A stretch of DNA of 64,000 bases, from the NCBI GenBank assembly GCA_944548615.1, contig OX155961.1, forward strand, positions 17,976,334 through 18,040,333, in the 5' to 3' direction. The notes under the pieces are model-generated. The model searched no databases, was not told the DNA's origin, and worked only from the letters and a program-made list of their open reading frames with translations. Below are positions 1 through 10,604 of this stretch, piece by piece. The position numbers were made by a program, and so were the translations under genes. Source of the stretch: Micropterix aruncella (lineage: Eukaryota; Arthropoda; Insecta; Lepidoptera; Micropterigidae). Position 1 is the stretch's first letter, and each line of letters opens with the position of its first letter.

Positions 1-449
1 TTTAATTAATTTATTTATTTAAGAATTAATTAGGTACTATAAAACATTGATTTGCTTAAAAAAACAGGAACCGAATGGCAAAACCTTAACCTTTTGCTTA
101 TTTGATTCTGTCACCCAACTGGGACTAGCCCGTTCTAGACTATACAAGGTCACCAAAATTGGTTTTTCGCGATTATCTAGGTTTCTATAGCTCCAATGAT
201 GTTAACATCTATAATAAAAAATGTAGAGCATACAAACATTTTTTCATGCTTTGCACTAATAGTTACAAACAAATATTAATAAGTGAAAAATATATGAAAC
301 TCTATCCATATGTTTACCAACTAGACCTAGATGTCTGCTATATGTTATGGGATGCCTGCTATGCTGTGCTGTATGCTATCTCATTTTAATACTAATTAGT
401 TAATGGTATAGTTATTTCCTTATTTGTTAAAAAAATAACATTTCTATTC
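1..449. other. AT-rich sequence, no gene recognised
   Basis: Short frames only, with no recognisable domain. The stretch lies downstream of the minus-strand chondroitin synthase gene. Confidence 0.6.
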
Positions 450-739
450 AGGGTGAGTTGTTAATTACCGGTATCCTTAAGTGGGTGAATGAATACGAGC
501 AAATAAGTATTTTTTAAAAATTTTAAATTTTATTTTCTGAAAAGTAGTATAAAATGCGTTGAGCACGATGCGCCATCTAGCAGTAGGTAAAATATTGCTA
601 ACATTGTTTATTAGCGATATTTTACCTACCGCGAGATGGCGCAAATTTACAAATTTGTCACAAAAACATTTAAATTTGTATATATACGTACTCGTACTGA
701 TTCAGCCGCTTCAAGGTTGCCGGTAACTAAAACTCACCT
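450..739. repeat. Palindromic MITE-like repeat, family PAL, copy 1
   Basis: The element is a long imperfect palindrome. Its ends read AGGGTGAGTT and AACTCACCT, and the next block (ACCGGTATCCTTAA) mirrors TTCAAGGTTGCCGGTAACT on the right. The centre is a hairpin in which GCGCCATCTAGCAGTAGG faces CTACCGCGAGATGGCGC. Related copies lie at 51445-51793 and 56199-56488 with the same centre and the same CGAGCAAATAA / TTTGCTCGTA arms. No coding capacity is seen, so this is a non-autonomous DNA element or foldback repeat of unknown superfamily. Confidence 0.7.
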
Positions 740-1330
740 ATATAATATTGTAAATTTGTGTCTCTAAATCATAATTTTATTATTTGTTTATTTGATATTT
801 CCTTATTTTAATATTTGGAATTTGTTTTAATATTATGATTATTTTAATGACTTTTCGTTGATTTATTATTTTTCTTTGTACTTTGTCATAATACAATTGC
901 GATTTTCTTTTGGAGTGAATTAACTCCAAAGTACTTGTATCATTGTTATGATTCTATTGCCGATTGATTTGTTATGCATTTTGCACTGATTTTATTTTAA
1001 AATAGGATAAAATAATATACAATAATTGTACAAAAATATATTTGTATTTTTTACGCCCGGAGAGAATTTTTAATAAAAATACCTACTTATTCTTTTTTGT
1101 ATAAAATACGGAATCAAATGCCTAAAAAAATTCATTTAAATCTCAAAAACTTGTTTGCCTTATTCAAAACGAAGAAGCATTGATTATAAATCTATAAATA
1201 TAAAAATTGATGTTGATATATCTGTCTCTCTGTCTGTCTTTCTGAGCTTTGACATCGTTTGACCGATCACCATGAAAGTTGGCAAATATACAATGGAGAA
1301 GGTTTTTTATGATATCTGCTTTGTTGTAAC
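740..1330. other. AT-rich sequence, no gene recognised
   Basis: Nothing supportable as coding. A 'CTGTCTCTCTGTCTGTC' run at about 1220-1240 and a 'GACCGATCACCATGAAAGTTGG' type block resemble decayed insect repeat sequence. Confidence 0.5.
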
Positions 1331-1708
1331 TCGCCACTAGGTGGCGCTGCAGCACGTCAACTTTTATACTGTTCAACTAATTGCCATGAAAATTGGTGTA
1401 CATAGGTATTTCAGCTTGGGTGTAACAGGGGTACCGCCGGTAATACCACTAGTGACGTATATAATCAATGAAAGGTTCGAAGAACTTCAAGAATACAACG
1501 TATTTGAGCACGGATAATATTTTCGTACTATCCACTTTGTTGTATATCACCACTAGATGGCGCTGCAGCAAATCAACTTTTATACTGTTCAACTAATTGC
1601 CATGAAAATTGGTGTACATAGGTATTTCAGGTTGGGTGTAACACGGGTACCGCCAGTAATACCACTAGTGACGTATATAATCGATGAAAGGTTCGAAAAA
1701 CCTCAAAA
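1331..1708. repeat. Two-unit direct repeat, 216 bp period
   Basis: Two near-identical units start with a CACTAG(G/A)TGGCGCTGCAGCA block (about 1336 and 1552) and continue through CTAATTGCCATGAAAATTGG and GTAATACCACTAGTGACG to GAAAGGTTCGAA. The TGGCGCTGCAG blocks are 216 bases apart. No protein is recognised. This is a local duplication of a dispersed repeat fragment. Confidence 0.75.
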
Positions 1709-3032
1709 TTTCTTGTTTTCTGCCCAGGCGTCAACACGGGACAGAATTGGCATTCTTGGCAGGGCATTCTTGGCACCTTACTAATTTCCAATCCCAGTCT
1801 ACAAAGTAGGTTAATTATATCATTGATTATACACTGTATAATCTAATGCTTATATTTTGCAGAAAAATAAATAAAAGACAGAGGTAGGTAATAAATATCC
1901 ATTTTATTGTTATGTAAAATTATGTTCACATCGGAAGTAAATACTCATTAAAAATAAATTATCACTGTTTATGTGTATCTATATGTACTTGTGTAAATGG
2001 CAATGATGTAATAGATAAATAGTTATTTAAAAAAATATGCAGTCGGCTATTTATGAAGTGGACTCTTGGTACTTACTCATAAAAGTCCGCATTTTAGATA
2101 CTCATACAATAAAATCATTTGATGTTGAGTATTATTCGCTTCGATGGACTTTCATGCCTAAAGTCATATAATAATGAACTTTAATCAATATTCACCTTTG
2201 CTCATATGTGGGAAAATCCAGTGTTTATATAATCATTAAGAAGAGAGAAAAATAATGTGAAGTTATGGGAAGAGACGTTCAATGTCAATGTTTGAATGAA
2301 AATTAGATACTAATACAATCTTGTGGCTTGTTCCCAAACGAATCGTGCATGTCGATTTTCGAAAGAAAGATCATAGTCTGCCCTTAAATGAAGGGAGAAG
2401 AAGTTTGTCTGACAGGATAGAATGATCATTCTATCCTGTCCTGTCATAGTCTTTGATCATTCTTTCCCGTCAGATCCTATGTCAAATATAAGCAACACAA
2501 CATTCTACCCTCGTGTTAAGCACTATTAAAGTCATTATAATATATGGCAGTCATCCGATGCTATACAATCTATAGATATATCTAAAATTAAAATATCACC
2601 TTTAAGCTACACATTATCACTGTAACTCTAAAGGTATATAATAAGAAGTCAGAAAATATAAGCAATAGCTCAAAGTCATAGTAGTCATTATAAATAGTAA
2701 AATACAAGAAATAGGTTATATTATAATATACGATATAGAGCAGTATAAACGACTCAAACGATTTACAAACACAAATATTACACGCGTAAATGTAATAATC
2801 ACAGCCTCTTTAACTCGATATGTATATTTTACACAATGGAAGAAAACGTTTGAAAACCGGCACTACTCTGTTTGGTTTGCTGTTGCTGCCACTGAAAACA
2901 TAGTGCGGAGCAAGAGGTGTAGGTCGATGTGTTATAACATAGTGTGGAGCTGTTGATCAGTCTACTTTATAACTTTGTCTAGAACTAGAACTAAGACTGT
3001 GATCAGACTGAAATCAGGTAAGTTCATATTAG
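1709..3032. other. AT-rich sequence, no gene recognised
   Basis: No coding domain is seen. The stretch contains the perfect palindrome listed separately at 2411-2440 and otherwise ordinary AT-rich noncoding sequence. Confidence 0.55.
2411..2440. repeat. Perfect 30 bp palindrome
   Basis: GACAGGATAGAATGA is followed directly by its exact reverse complement TCATTCTATCCTGTC, with no spacer. Weaker related words (GAAAGATCATAG at about 2364, ATCATTCTTTCCCGTCAGAT at about 2456) flank it on both sides. Confidence 0.9.
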
Positions 3033-3185
3033 CATTGATTATACAGGGTATTAGATTGTTTTAATGCGATAGTAAGTTTTGGGCAACTCTTTTGCGCAGG
3101 CGACGTGTAGATGGTGCTGATAGAATTGTTCGTTGAAACTAATAGCATTTTTTTATAAAGGGATGATTGATTATAAAAACCAAAT
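3033..3185. repeat. MITE-like repeat family M2, truncated copy
   Basis: It starts with the family terminus CATTGATTATACAGGGTATT, then passes through GCGCAGGCGACGTGTAGATG and 'TTTTTTATAAAGGGATGATTG'. The same order of blocks recurs at 14295-14440, 28610-28852, 35340-35995 and 36365-36640. The terminus is also shared with family M1, suggesting mobilisation by the same transposase. Confidence 0.65.
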
Positions 3186-3619
3186 GATGGAGAAGCTTGT
3201 GATTCAATAACTGAGCTTGGTCAATCACTTATAGCCACTGCATCTGCATGACAACGTATAACCACAGATTTCACTGCAAACAGTTGCAAAGTTGCAGGAG
3301 TTGCGGCTGGAGACTCTTGGTCACCCATCATACTTGCCAGACCTTGCTCCAAAAGTTTTTTTTTTTTTCAGAATTTAAATAACTTTTTACAAGGAAAAAA
3401 ATCTACTTTGAAGAGTCGATGAAAAATATCTTTAAAGCTTTCATAAGGTCCATGAGAGTTTCCTGTCCACGAGAGTTTTACAGCAGAGGATAAAGCAACT
3501 CCCACTAAAATGAAAAATCTGCATAGATAATAGGGGTCAATATTTCTATTAATTAAATATATATTTTTCATAAAAAAATGGTCTTTTATAGAATGGCAAC
3601 TTCATAGATAAGGACCCAA
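3186..3619 (+). pseudogene. mariner-like transposase 3' remnant
   Basis: Conceptual translation near 3285-3355 gives KLQELRLETLGHPSYLPDLA, the conserved mariner block that precedes the third catalytic aspartate. The reading frame then decays and stops. The right edge carries a mariner-type inverted terminus ending AAGGACCCAA at 3619, next to a TA dinucleotide. A second copy with both ends lies at 40491-42221. The 5' part is missing here. The family assignment rests on the motif and the terminus; the exact subfamily is unknown. Confidence 0.7.
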
Positions 3620-3680
3620 TAATAAAATAATAAGAGCTATGTTTAAAAAATTCATCTATTATTCTTCTTCTCTGTCGTTC

Positions 3681-4343
3681 CCTCATTACTGAGGATCGTG
3701 GCCACTAGACAACAGTTTGCCTACGAGGCTCCTCCACTTCGACCTGTCTTCTGCATGGCGGGTCGCAGATTGTGTTGACCCTTTTGTAACTTCTTTGATG
3801 AGGTCGTTCCATCTGGCCGGTGATCTGCCTCTGCTTCTTCTTCCCTCCACTTGACCCCCTGAAAGCATTTTCTCCAGATTCTCTGGGTTTCTCCTGGCAA
3901 CATGACCGAAGAACTGCAGGACCCTTCTCATGCATACGGTGGAGAGCCTCACTTAGATGCCGAGTTCTTCCAGGACAGATTTGTTGGTGCGGCGTGCTGT
4001 CCATGGGATTCCTAGCATTTTACGCCAACACCACATCTCCAGTACATCGATTTTGGTGCGAATACGAGCCTTCAGGGTCCATGTCTTCGATGCATAGAGA
4101 AAGATCGAGAAAACCAGAGCTCGAACCAGCCTGACCTTAGTCTGCTTACTTATACCCCGATTCTTCCACAGCCTTTCTAGCATGCTCATGGCCGATCTTG
4201 CCATCTGGCTTCTGCGTGAGACCTCTTTTTCGCAGTTTCCGTCGTTGTATATCATGGAGCCCAGATAAACAAAGTCTTTCACAACTTGAAGGTCACTCAG
4301 CTCGTTGGTGCGTTGCATGGTTTCAGCCCGGTTCACAAACATG
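3681..4343 (-). pseudogene. RTE-like LINE ORF2 C-terminal fragment (nonsense mutation)
   Basis: The minus strand encodes the C-terminal end of a reverse transcriptase ORF: a block with DFVYLGSMIYNDGNCEKEV, then RRSQMARSAMSMLERLWKNR, then MWCWRKMLGIPWTARRTNKS, and finally VCMRRVLQFFGHVARR. An in-frame TAA near 3950 sits where the sister copy at 8402-8872 has a CAA glutamine codon, so this copy is disabled. The 5' end of the element (endonuclease and catalytic RT core) is missing, the usual outcome of truncated target-primed insertion. No full target-site duplication could be fixed. Confidence 0.85.
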
Positions 4344-4354
4344 AGGTCATTTAT

Positions 4355-4551
4355 TATATTATTGTTTTATTTTAAGATAGGATACCATATAGGCATGTTT
4401 AGAACGCTATCAATTGGGCTACTGAACATAGAGAAGATTAATCAATGTTTTGAACTATGAACGACGTTTTACAGATTGCAATTCATAGTAAAATCCTAAC
4501 TGCCAAAATATAGCACGGCATTGGGCATTCTAACACCCTATATAATCAATG
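4355..4551. repeat. MITE-like repeat family M1, copy a
   Basis: The right end reads CCCTATATAATCAATG, the reverse complement of the family terminus CATTGATTATATAGGG. The internal blocks AACATAGAGAAGATTAATCA and AATCCTAACTGCCAAAATA recur at 15255-15447, and, reverse-complemented, at 26386-26630 and in part at 39027-39172. No coding capacity. It lies downstream of the chondroitin synthase stop codon. Confidence 0.7.
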
Positions 4552-4814
4552 ATAGCACTATTGGTGGCTGGTTTTCAAACCAGATGCAGTGATTTCAAGT
4601 CATTCTACAAGGCGTCGACCTAAACCTTCTATGTCCTCTGCGCTATGTTATGTCACCTGAAGTAATGAGCATTTAACAGGCATTACAACCTATTTTATGT
4701 GAACGTCGAGACTGTATGACTAGCCGATTCTAGTAAAGGATTCGAGACGGGTCTCTAAAGAACGAAATGTGAGATGAGACGAGGCGCTGAATCTCATCTC
4801 GAGCTAAACGAATA

Positions 4815-6010
4815 TTACCTATTATCTTTCTCGGGCCAAACGATTTTCGGGTGATTCAGAGCGTAGTAAGTCATTTGTTTCAAGCTGCCATGTACGGACG
4901 CTTTACTCCCGATGCACATAGTAAGTTGGCTCGGTCCTAATGTAGGATCGCAATCAACTCTATGATAGACGTGAACCAGAGAAGGGTCCGCGCTTCTATA
5001 AATAGTAATATTCGAGAAAACGAACTTTTCGTACAAACTGACGTCCTCCAGACCCCATCCTTTGATATCGTTTCGAAAACCGCCGATCATACGATAATCG
5101 GATTTATACATGCCGGCGATGCCGTAGCCGAACTGTCGGAAATATCCGCCGTCGTCGTTTAACTCTTTCGTGTATTTAGTATTTATAAAATCTCTGTCAG
5201 TCTCGTCGCTCAACTTATCGACTAAATTGTTATTGTAATCTCTAAATTGTTTAGGAACTGCGTTGACTAAATAGCTGTCTGCGAAGTGGACGGTTAGCGA
5301 ATTGAAATCATCGCCGCTTACGACCTCCGGTTTGAACTTGCTGAAAACGATCGGGAAATACACTTGATAGTTTTTGATCGTGTGCAATCGTATTTTGCGC
5401 AGCGTATCGAAATTAAACATCATATCGACGTCGATGAAAAAGAGTAAATCGTCGTTATCGCAAGTCGCTGCACCTTCATCTATGAAACGGCCACGGTTGA
5501 AGTATTCACCCGACACTTCAACATATTTAACATCCTTATTAACATACTTCGTCTTATAAAACTCGATTAATTCAACACTTTTTTCGTACTCGTCAGCAGT
5601 ATGCAGAACCACGACTAAAGTCGTATGTTCGTCGCTCTTCAGACACACTTCTTCGTAGTTGAGCATGAAACGAGCGAACGTATCGTACCGCCCCGACAGC
5701 GGCAAAACGAATTTCACAACCTTTTCTTTAAACCTATTGAAAGTGTTCTTATTGGCACCCGAGCTGAAAACCTTGGGAAGGTTCTCGCTGATCCGCATGA
5801 GCCCGTTCTCGAACGCCTCCTTGATCGGAATATTGAGTCGTTTGATGTTGATGAACGACGTTTGCGGTTGACTTGCCATTTCATATTCTCCGCTCGGATA
5901 CACATTCTCGCCTTCCGCGTAGTCCCCGGCTGATTTGAGCTGCTTGTCGACTAGAGTCACGTTGTCGGGTAAAGGACGCTGACCGAGCGGCAGCTCGCGT
6001 ATTTCGATAC
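4815..6010 (-). CDS. CHSY1-like: Chondroitin sulfate synthase (CHSY-like), terminal exon
   Basis: This exon encodes the last 397 residues plus stop of a Golgi type II membrane glycosyltransferase that extends chondroitin chains with GalNAc (and, through the missing N-terminal half, GlcA). The acceptor is TTACAG|GT at 6011-6012 and it completes a split glycine codon from the previous exon. Visible blocks are FVLPLSGRYDTFARFMLNYE at the start of the glycosyltransferase domain, the metal-binding DVD inside FFIDVDMMF, the acceptor-side GWGLEDVSLYEKF, HVYHRVDCDP, and CIGSKASVHGS near the C terminus. These are the signature blocks of the CHSY/CHPF GT7-type domain. The exon is intact. The stop is followed by sequence with no obvious strong poly(A) signal before the M1 repeat, where AATAAA occurs on the minus strand at about 4350. 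CHPF-type paralogy cannot be fully excluded without the N-terminal half. Confidence 0.95.
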
Positions 6011-6229
6011 CTGTAATTTATAAAACAAAATTTAACAACAATTTTAACAAAATTAAAACTGTTAATAATAAATAATAATAATTAATTATTTGTGGTATTT
6101 CAGTAGTTATTATTATTATTATTATTACTTATTTAAAAGGTAGGCAGTTTAAGGTGATGAGCCTGAGTCCGTCCTTGAAGTCTAGTATATATTAAAGTCT
6201 GTGATACCAGAGGGATAGCTTTCCATTCG

Positions 6230-6715
6230 TTTACCACTCTACTGCTGAGAAAATGTTTCTTTACCTCCATAGATGGACAGATTCAAGCAGTCGTGGTCAG
6301 CTGCTCGGAGCAGTCGTGTTGCTGTCGACTACAACCGCAACACGACTGCTCCGAGCAGTCCTATTGCAGTTGGGTGCCAACGCAACACGACTGATCCAAG
6401 ATGCCGTTGTTCGTTCAGTTGCAACATGTAAGCGGAGAGAGAAAGTAGCGAGAATTCGGAGGCAACTGCTCCAAGCGGTCTGTCTACGGCGGCTCGGACA
6501 GCTGTCTGCTGCCGGCAGCACGGCCAAACTCCACTGTTTGTGGAGTTTGGCCGTGCTGCCGGAGTTTTAGACTGCATTTTTTGTTTGCGACCGCGAGCAA
6601 ACCGCTCGGGCGGTCCGTGTATTGCAAACGAGAATTTTGTATTGTAACTGGCCAACAGCTCGAAGCTGTCCGCCACGACTGCTCCGAGCTGCCGGTCTAA
6701 GAGCACTCTTTAGAT
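6230..6715. repeat. GC-rich hairpin cluster with two perfect 22 bp stems
   Basis: In an AT-rich intron, this block is GC-rich and full of related words (GCTCGGAGCAG, GCTCCGAGC, GCTCGGACAGCT). Two perfect hairpins stand out: arms 6301-6322 and 6337-6358 with a 14-base loop, and arms 6512-6533 and 6541-6562 with a 7-base loop. A third partial arm (GCAACACGACTG) is at 6382-6393. Short open frames across it are consequences of GC content and match no family. It is probably a foldback-type mobile element. Confidence 0.7.
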
Positions 6716-8140
6716 TTGAATGGAACGATGCACGCTGAAGTTTCAGATGATGCCCATACAGATGTGTGTTGGTGTTCACAGTGCAGATAGTATGCAACCC
6801 AGAAACGTCATACGCTGCCGTCAGGATCTTATATGTCTCGATTGTCACCCTGTGCCCTGCGTTGCTACAGAGCAGTCAAACCGAGAGCCGCCAATGTTTC
6901 CTCGCACGTTAGATGCTTCAAGTTAAAAGGCATTTTAGTCGCTCTTCGCTGTACCTTCTCTAGAAGATCGTTTTCCTTTCTAAAGCATGGTTCCAGATCT
7001 GATATGCGCGTACCAAAATGGGTCTTACAAATGACTTATAGATTTTCAGCAACATTTCCTATGTAATATGAAGAAAAGATCTTCGAATGAGGAACAATAG
7101 AGAGTATGCATTCTTTGCTATTGTTTCTTTGTATTCTTCTTTATAGCTTTATCGCTTCCCCTATTCGAGGCGCGAGGGAGCCAGTCTTAGGTGTATTTTT
7201 TATTTATTTATTATTTAATTTCATCGAGGCACACAAAATTAAATTGTACAAATCCTTATTGGTGGTTAAACAATAGAAAAAAACTGGTTAAAACACATTA
7301 TCATATACTTTCCTAAATTTTGCCTTGATGATGCGACATACAATGCATCGCTGTTCTAGGTATTGGCTATAATACACGCTATAATTTATCGATTGTCAAA
7401 CTCTTTTTTTTAAATTAAATTTTATTGACTATTTATCAGCTATAATAATCACAATTTTTAAATTGTTTATTTTCTACCCTTTAAACTTATAAACTAAAAA
7501 AGATATTAAGAAATGATTTCGAACAAAGTTAGAGTCTATAGATTAGATTAGATTCTAAGACATTTTTGTTTTCCATTCTAGCATTAATAATAATGGAGTT
7601 ATATAGTATTCTAATTTCACATTATAATAGTAATAAGTAACGGAACATGGATTTAAAGCACCCCCCAAAACAAAGCAGCAATCGACCATTTGGGTCTTCA
7701 AGATGAGCCGAATCTAACTGAAGTGGTGCGGGTGCAAAGTGCACTGCATATATTTTTTTAGGAAATTTGAATGCATGGCTTAACCCCTGGGTGGCACGCA
7801 CGCAGATCGGCGTTTTTCGTAACATCCGTATTATATTCGTATTTATTCAGTTAACGGCCCTATTTCTCCTTCCACTGCGGTAAAAGCATGTCATTGAAGC
7901 CTGCCATTACATAAGCCACCGTTAAATATTAGTATGTTTGCACACACCTTCTACAAACAAACTTTTTTAGGTTTCGAAAATTTTGCATAAAATGACTGGC
8001 TTCAGAAAGGTTAAAGATATAGATTTAAAAAAACTCAACAAGAAATGGGGAACCTGTTTCAGACCATACCGAGTGGTTTCTTATAAATAAAAAGTCTAAA
8101 AACTAGCCTTGTTCTCAGCGAATTCTAGAGATTAACATAC
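6716..8140. other. Intron sequence, no gene recognised
   Basis: This is part of the intron 6011-8140 of the chondroitin synthase gene. About 7200-7280 ('TTCATCGAGGCACACAAAAT') looks like a LINE 3' end relic. A 'TTAACCCCTGGGTGGCACGC' word at about 7780 is shared loosely with 43071. Nothing else is supportable. Confidence 0.5.
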
Positions 8141-8342
8141 CGGTAAAACTCTGCTGGAGATACGCGTGTCTTCGTACAGCTGTGGTCATCTTCCGTCCCC
8201 TGTATCTCCGGTAGTTAAGCAGCAGATCGAGAATAGTGTCCGCACCGTGCAGCGGATCCAACCTTGTGTACCCGTAGAGAAGACCGAAGAATTCGATCAC
8301 TCGACCTCGTTGACGGGAGACTGCATTCAGCTGCTCCATAAC
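8141..8342 (-). CDS. CHSY1-like: Chondroitin sulfate synthase (CHSY-like), internal exon
   Basis: The exon encodes 67 residues plus the first base of a split glycine codon. The acceptor is TTTTCCAG|GTTATG (8343-8344) and the donor ACCG|GTATGT (8139-8140). Conserved family blocks are YGYTRLDPLHGADTILDLLL and MTTAVRRHAYLQQSFT, which sit between the linker and the C-terminal transferase domain in CHSY proteins. Phase joins both neighbours exactly: the incoming phase is 0 after ...DDVIRE and the outgoing phase is 1. A truncated LINE is inserted only 60 bases upstream of the acceptor, leaving the pyrimidine tract intact. Confidence 0.95.
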
Positions 8343-8401
8343 CTGGAAAACAGATAAAGGGCTCGTCAGTTAATGAGGACTAGAACAACAAATCGGAGAT
8401 C

Positions 8402-8872
8402 TTCTTTTCCATCGTTCCCTCATTATTGAGGATCGTGGCCACTAGACAACAGTTTGCCTACGAGGCTCCTCCACTTCGACCTGTCTTCTGCATGGCGGGT
8501 TGCAGATTCTATTGACCCTTTTGTAACTTCTTTGATGAGGTCGTTCCATCTGGCTGGTGATCTGCCTCTGCTTTTTCTCCCCTCCACTTGACCCCCGGAA
8601 AGCATTTTCTCCAAATTCTCTGGGTTTCTCCTGGCAACATGACCGAAGAACTGCAGGACCCTTCTCATGCATACGGTGGAAAGCCTCACTTGGTTGCCGA
8701 GTTCTTCCAGGACAGATTTGTTGGTGGGGCGTGCTGTCCATGGGATTCCTAGCATTTAACGCCAACACCACAACTCCAGTGCATCAATTTTGGAGCGTAT
8801 CCGAGCCTTCAGGGTCCATGTCTCTGATGCATAGAGAAAGATCGAGAAAACCAGAGCTCAGACGGAGATCAG
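8402..8872 (-). pseudogene. 5'-truncated RTE-like LINE with 8 bp target duplication
   Basis: This is the same element as 3681-4343 but shorter. Its translation includes MLGIPWTARPTNKSVLEELG and VCMRRVLQFFGHVARRNPEN. It is flanked by identical CGGAGATC octamers at 8394-8401 and 8873-8880, which define the insertion precisely. At this position it retains the glutamine codon that is a stop in the other copy. Only the last about 150 codons are present, so it is dead on arrival. It lies in the intron upstream (minus strand sense) of exon 8141-8342. Confidence 0.88.
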
Positions 8873-8880
8873 ACGCCGTA

Positions 8881-9690
8881 TATAAATTGCAAGAGCAACA
8901 TACTGACAAATGCAATAATAAATACAAACGGAATCCGGTCCTTCATAATATTATTATTACACTTCTGGTAGAGAAGGAGGAGAAAAGTATGGTGAAATCC
9001 GGAGCAACGACCAGCTGTGCTAAGTTAAGGGACAGCTATGGAAATTGTTGTTTTATTTTTTTCTATGAAGGAGTTCATTATTTCTTAGAGAGGCCAGAAT
9101 CTTTGAAGAGATAAAACCGACTTGGCTCGAGCACCAACTTCCACCATGGGATGGTGAGGAGTGAAACTGATGGTCCTTGCGAGAACATGGTATTTATTAA
9201 ATGTATACTGGTGGTCTTTGGGGATATTTGATTGCCATGGAACTGAATGCCCCAGCATGGAATGCCAAGTCTATACATCTATACTAATAATAAAGCCGAA
9301 GTATTTGTTTGTTTTTTTGTTTGAACGCGCTAATCTCTGGAACTACCTACCAGTCGGATTTGAAAATTTCTTTTTTCATTTGATAGCCCAATTGTTGAGG
9401 CTATTTAATATCACATTACGACCCTTAGTAGCCAAGAAAAAAGAACGCTAAGCGAAAACGAAGTATTAGCGCGGGCGGGCGATGCGACACGGTGGGTCGG
9501 GGACCGAGGGCGACCACCCGATGAGAACCGAGCATTACCGAGAAGAGCCGAATTGTGCATACCTTATCTAGATCAGGTTGCGGCTAAAACCATATGTACT
9601 AATACCACACGAAAATGTGACTAAAAATATTGTATATGCCGAAGTACTCTAAATTATTTATAAATAATACGATTTCTAATACGTAGTTTT
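8881..9690. other. Intron sequence with a Helitron-like end
   Basis: Between about 9276 and 9420 the sequence TCTATACTAATAATAAAGCC is followed by a TTTGTTTGTTT run and GAACGCGCTAATCTCTGGAA. I know this word order as a very common insect Helitron-type dispersed repeat, but no replication-protein domain is visible. The rest of the stretch (8881-9270) is unassigned. Confidence 0.4.
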
Positions 9691-9748
9691 GGTGCAGGAA
9701 GATCGACAACAGTTCAATTCATATTCTGCTCTGTCTCGTTCGGTTGAA

Positions 9749-10150
9749 CTAAATTCCGATTGTCAATCCGTTGTGTGTGTTGCGGCTAGGCCGCATACCG
9801 CTGCCGCCACTGCGTAGGTTATAACGGTGGTGGGGGGCCGGGCTTGGAGCGCGCGAATTTCGAAAATCCGTCTTGCACACAACACTCACTGTATCCTGTC
9901 TTACGTCTTCGCGTTCGGCGTTCGGCGGTGGGATCATTTTAGGAAAAGGGTTCCACTTAGAAGAGAGTTTGCAACCGTCGTCTCTATTGAAGTTCGGGGT
10001 TCTTTTTATTTCAATGGCTTCCCGGATCATGCGAGTAAAGTAGAATTGTTCCTTGGATAGCACAGCTCTTGCAGTCTACCCTAGACAGCGGCGGCTGAAC
10101 GTCACAGAAACGTCGGGTGCTACAAATTTCACGCGGTAAATTCGTTCCTA
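9749..10150 (-). pseudogene. Penelope-like element fragment (GIY-YIG tail) with terminal unit
   Basis: The minus strand encodes LSKEQFYFTRMIREAIEIKR followed by a basic tail (NFNRDDGCKLSSKWNPF), the region after the GIY-YIG nuclease motif of Penelope-like retroelements. The larger copy at 17690-18445 shows the nuclease motif itself. At 10078-10150 lies the terminal unit with GAAACGTCGGGTGCTACAAA and CGCGGTAAATTCG, repeated many times in the window. Reverse transcriptase is absent. It sits in the intron 8343-12728. Confidence 0.75.
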
Positions 10151-10604
10151 TCCGTCACTGCATCTAATATTCTCTGTAACGTAATTCATTATGGAAAATT
10201 AACCATCTTGATAGTTGTGACTATATAAATTATTTTAAATAATTTATAATCTGTATGACAATCATCAATAATTAGAATATAATGTAATAATGAAAATGCT
10301 GATTAAATAAAGAGAAAAATGTCTACAATTATCCTAGTAATAATGTGGTAGTCATGAAAATAGATAACCCTACACTAAAAATTACAAAATTTAAATTAAT
10401 GTCAAATCCAGATCGATAAGTCTTCGTCGATAAAAATAAAAATTACTCTGCCAAGTGTTAACTATCAGGATATTTGTCCTTATTTTACAGCATGATACTC
10501 TTGGAATATGGATTCAGAATTATCCAAATATCTTATATCGTATATTGGATTTTTGACTAAGCTATGGACTATGTCGGGAATTTCACATACTCGTCCTACT
10601 CTTC
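10151..10604. other. Intron sequence, no gene recognised
   Basis: AT-rich sequence. Nothing supportable was seen. Confidence 0.5.

Noticed and set aside
6253..6926. Several arginine- and leucine-rich frames on both strands
   Set aside because: They arise from the GC-rich hairpin cluster and match no family; inverted sequence gives mirrored frames.
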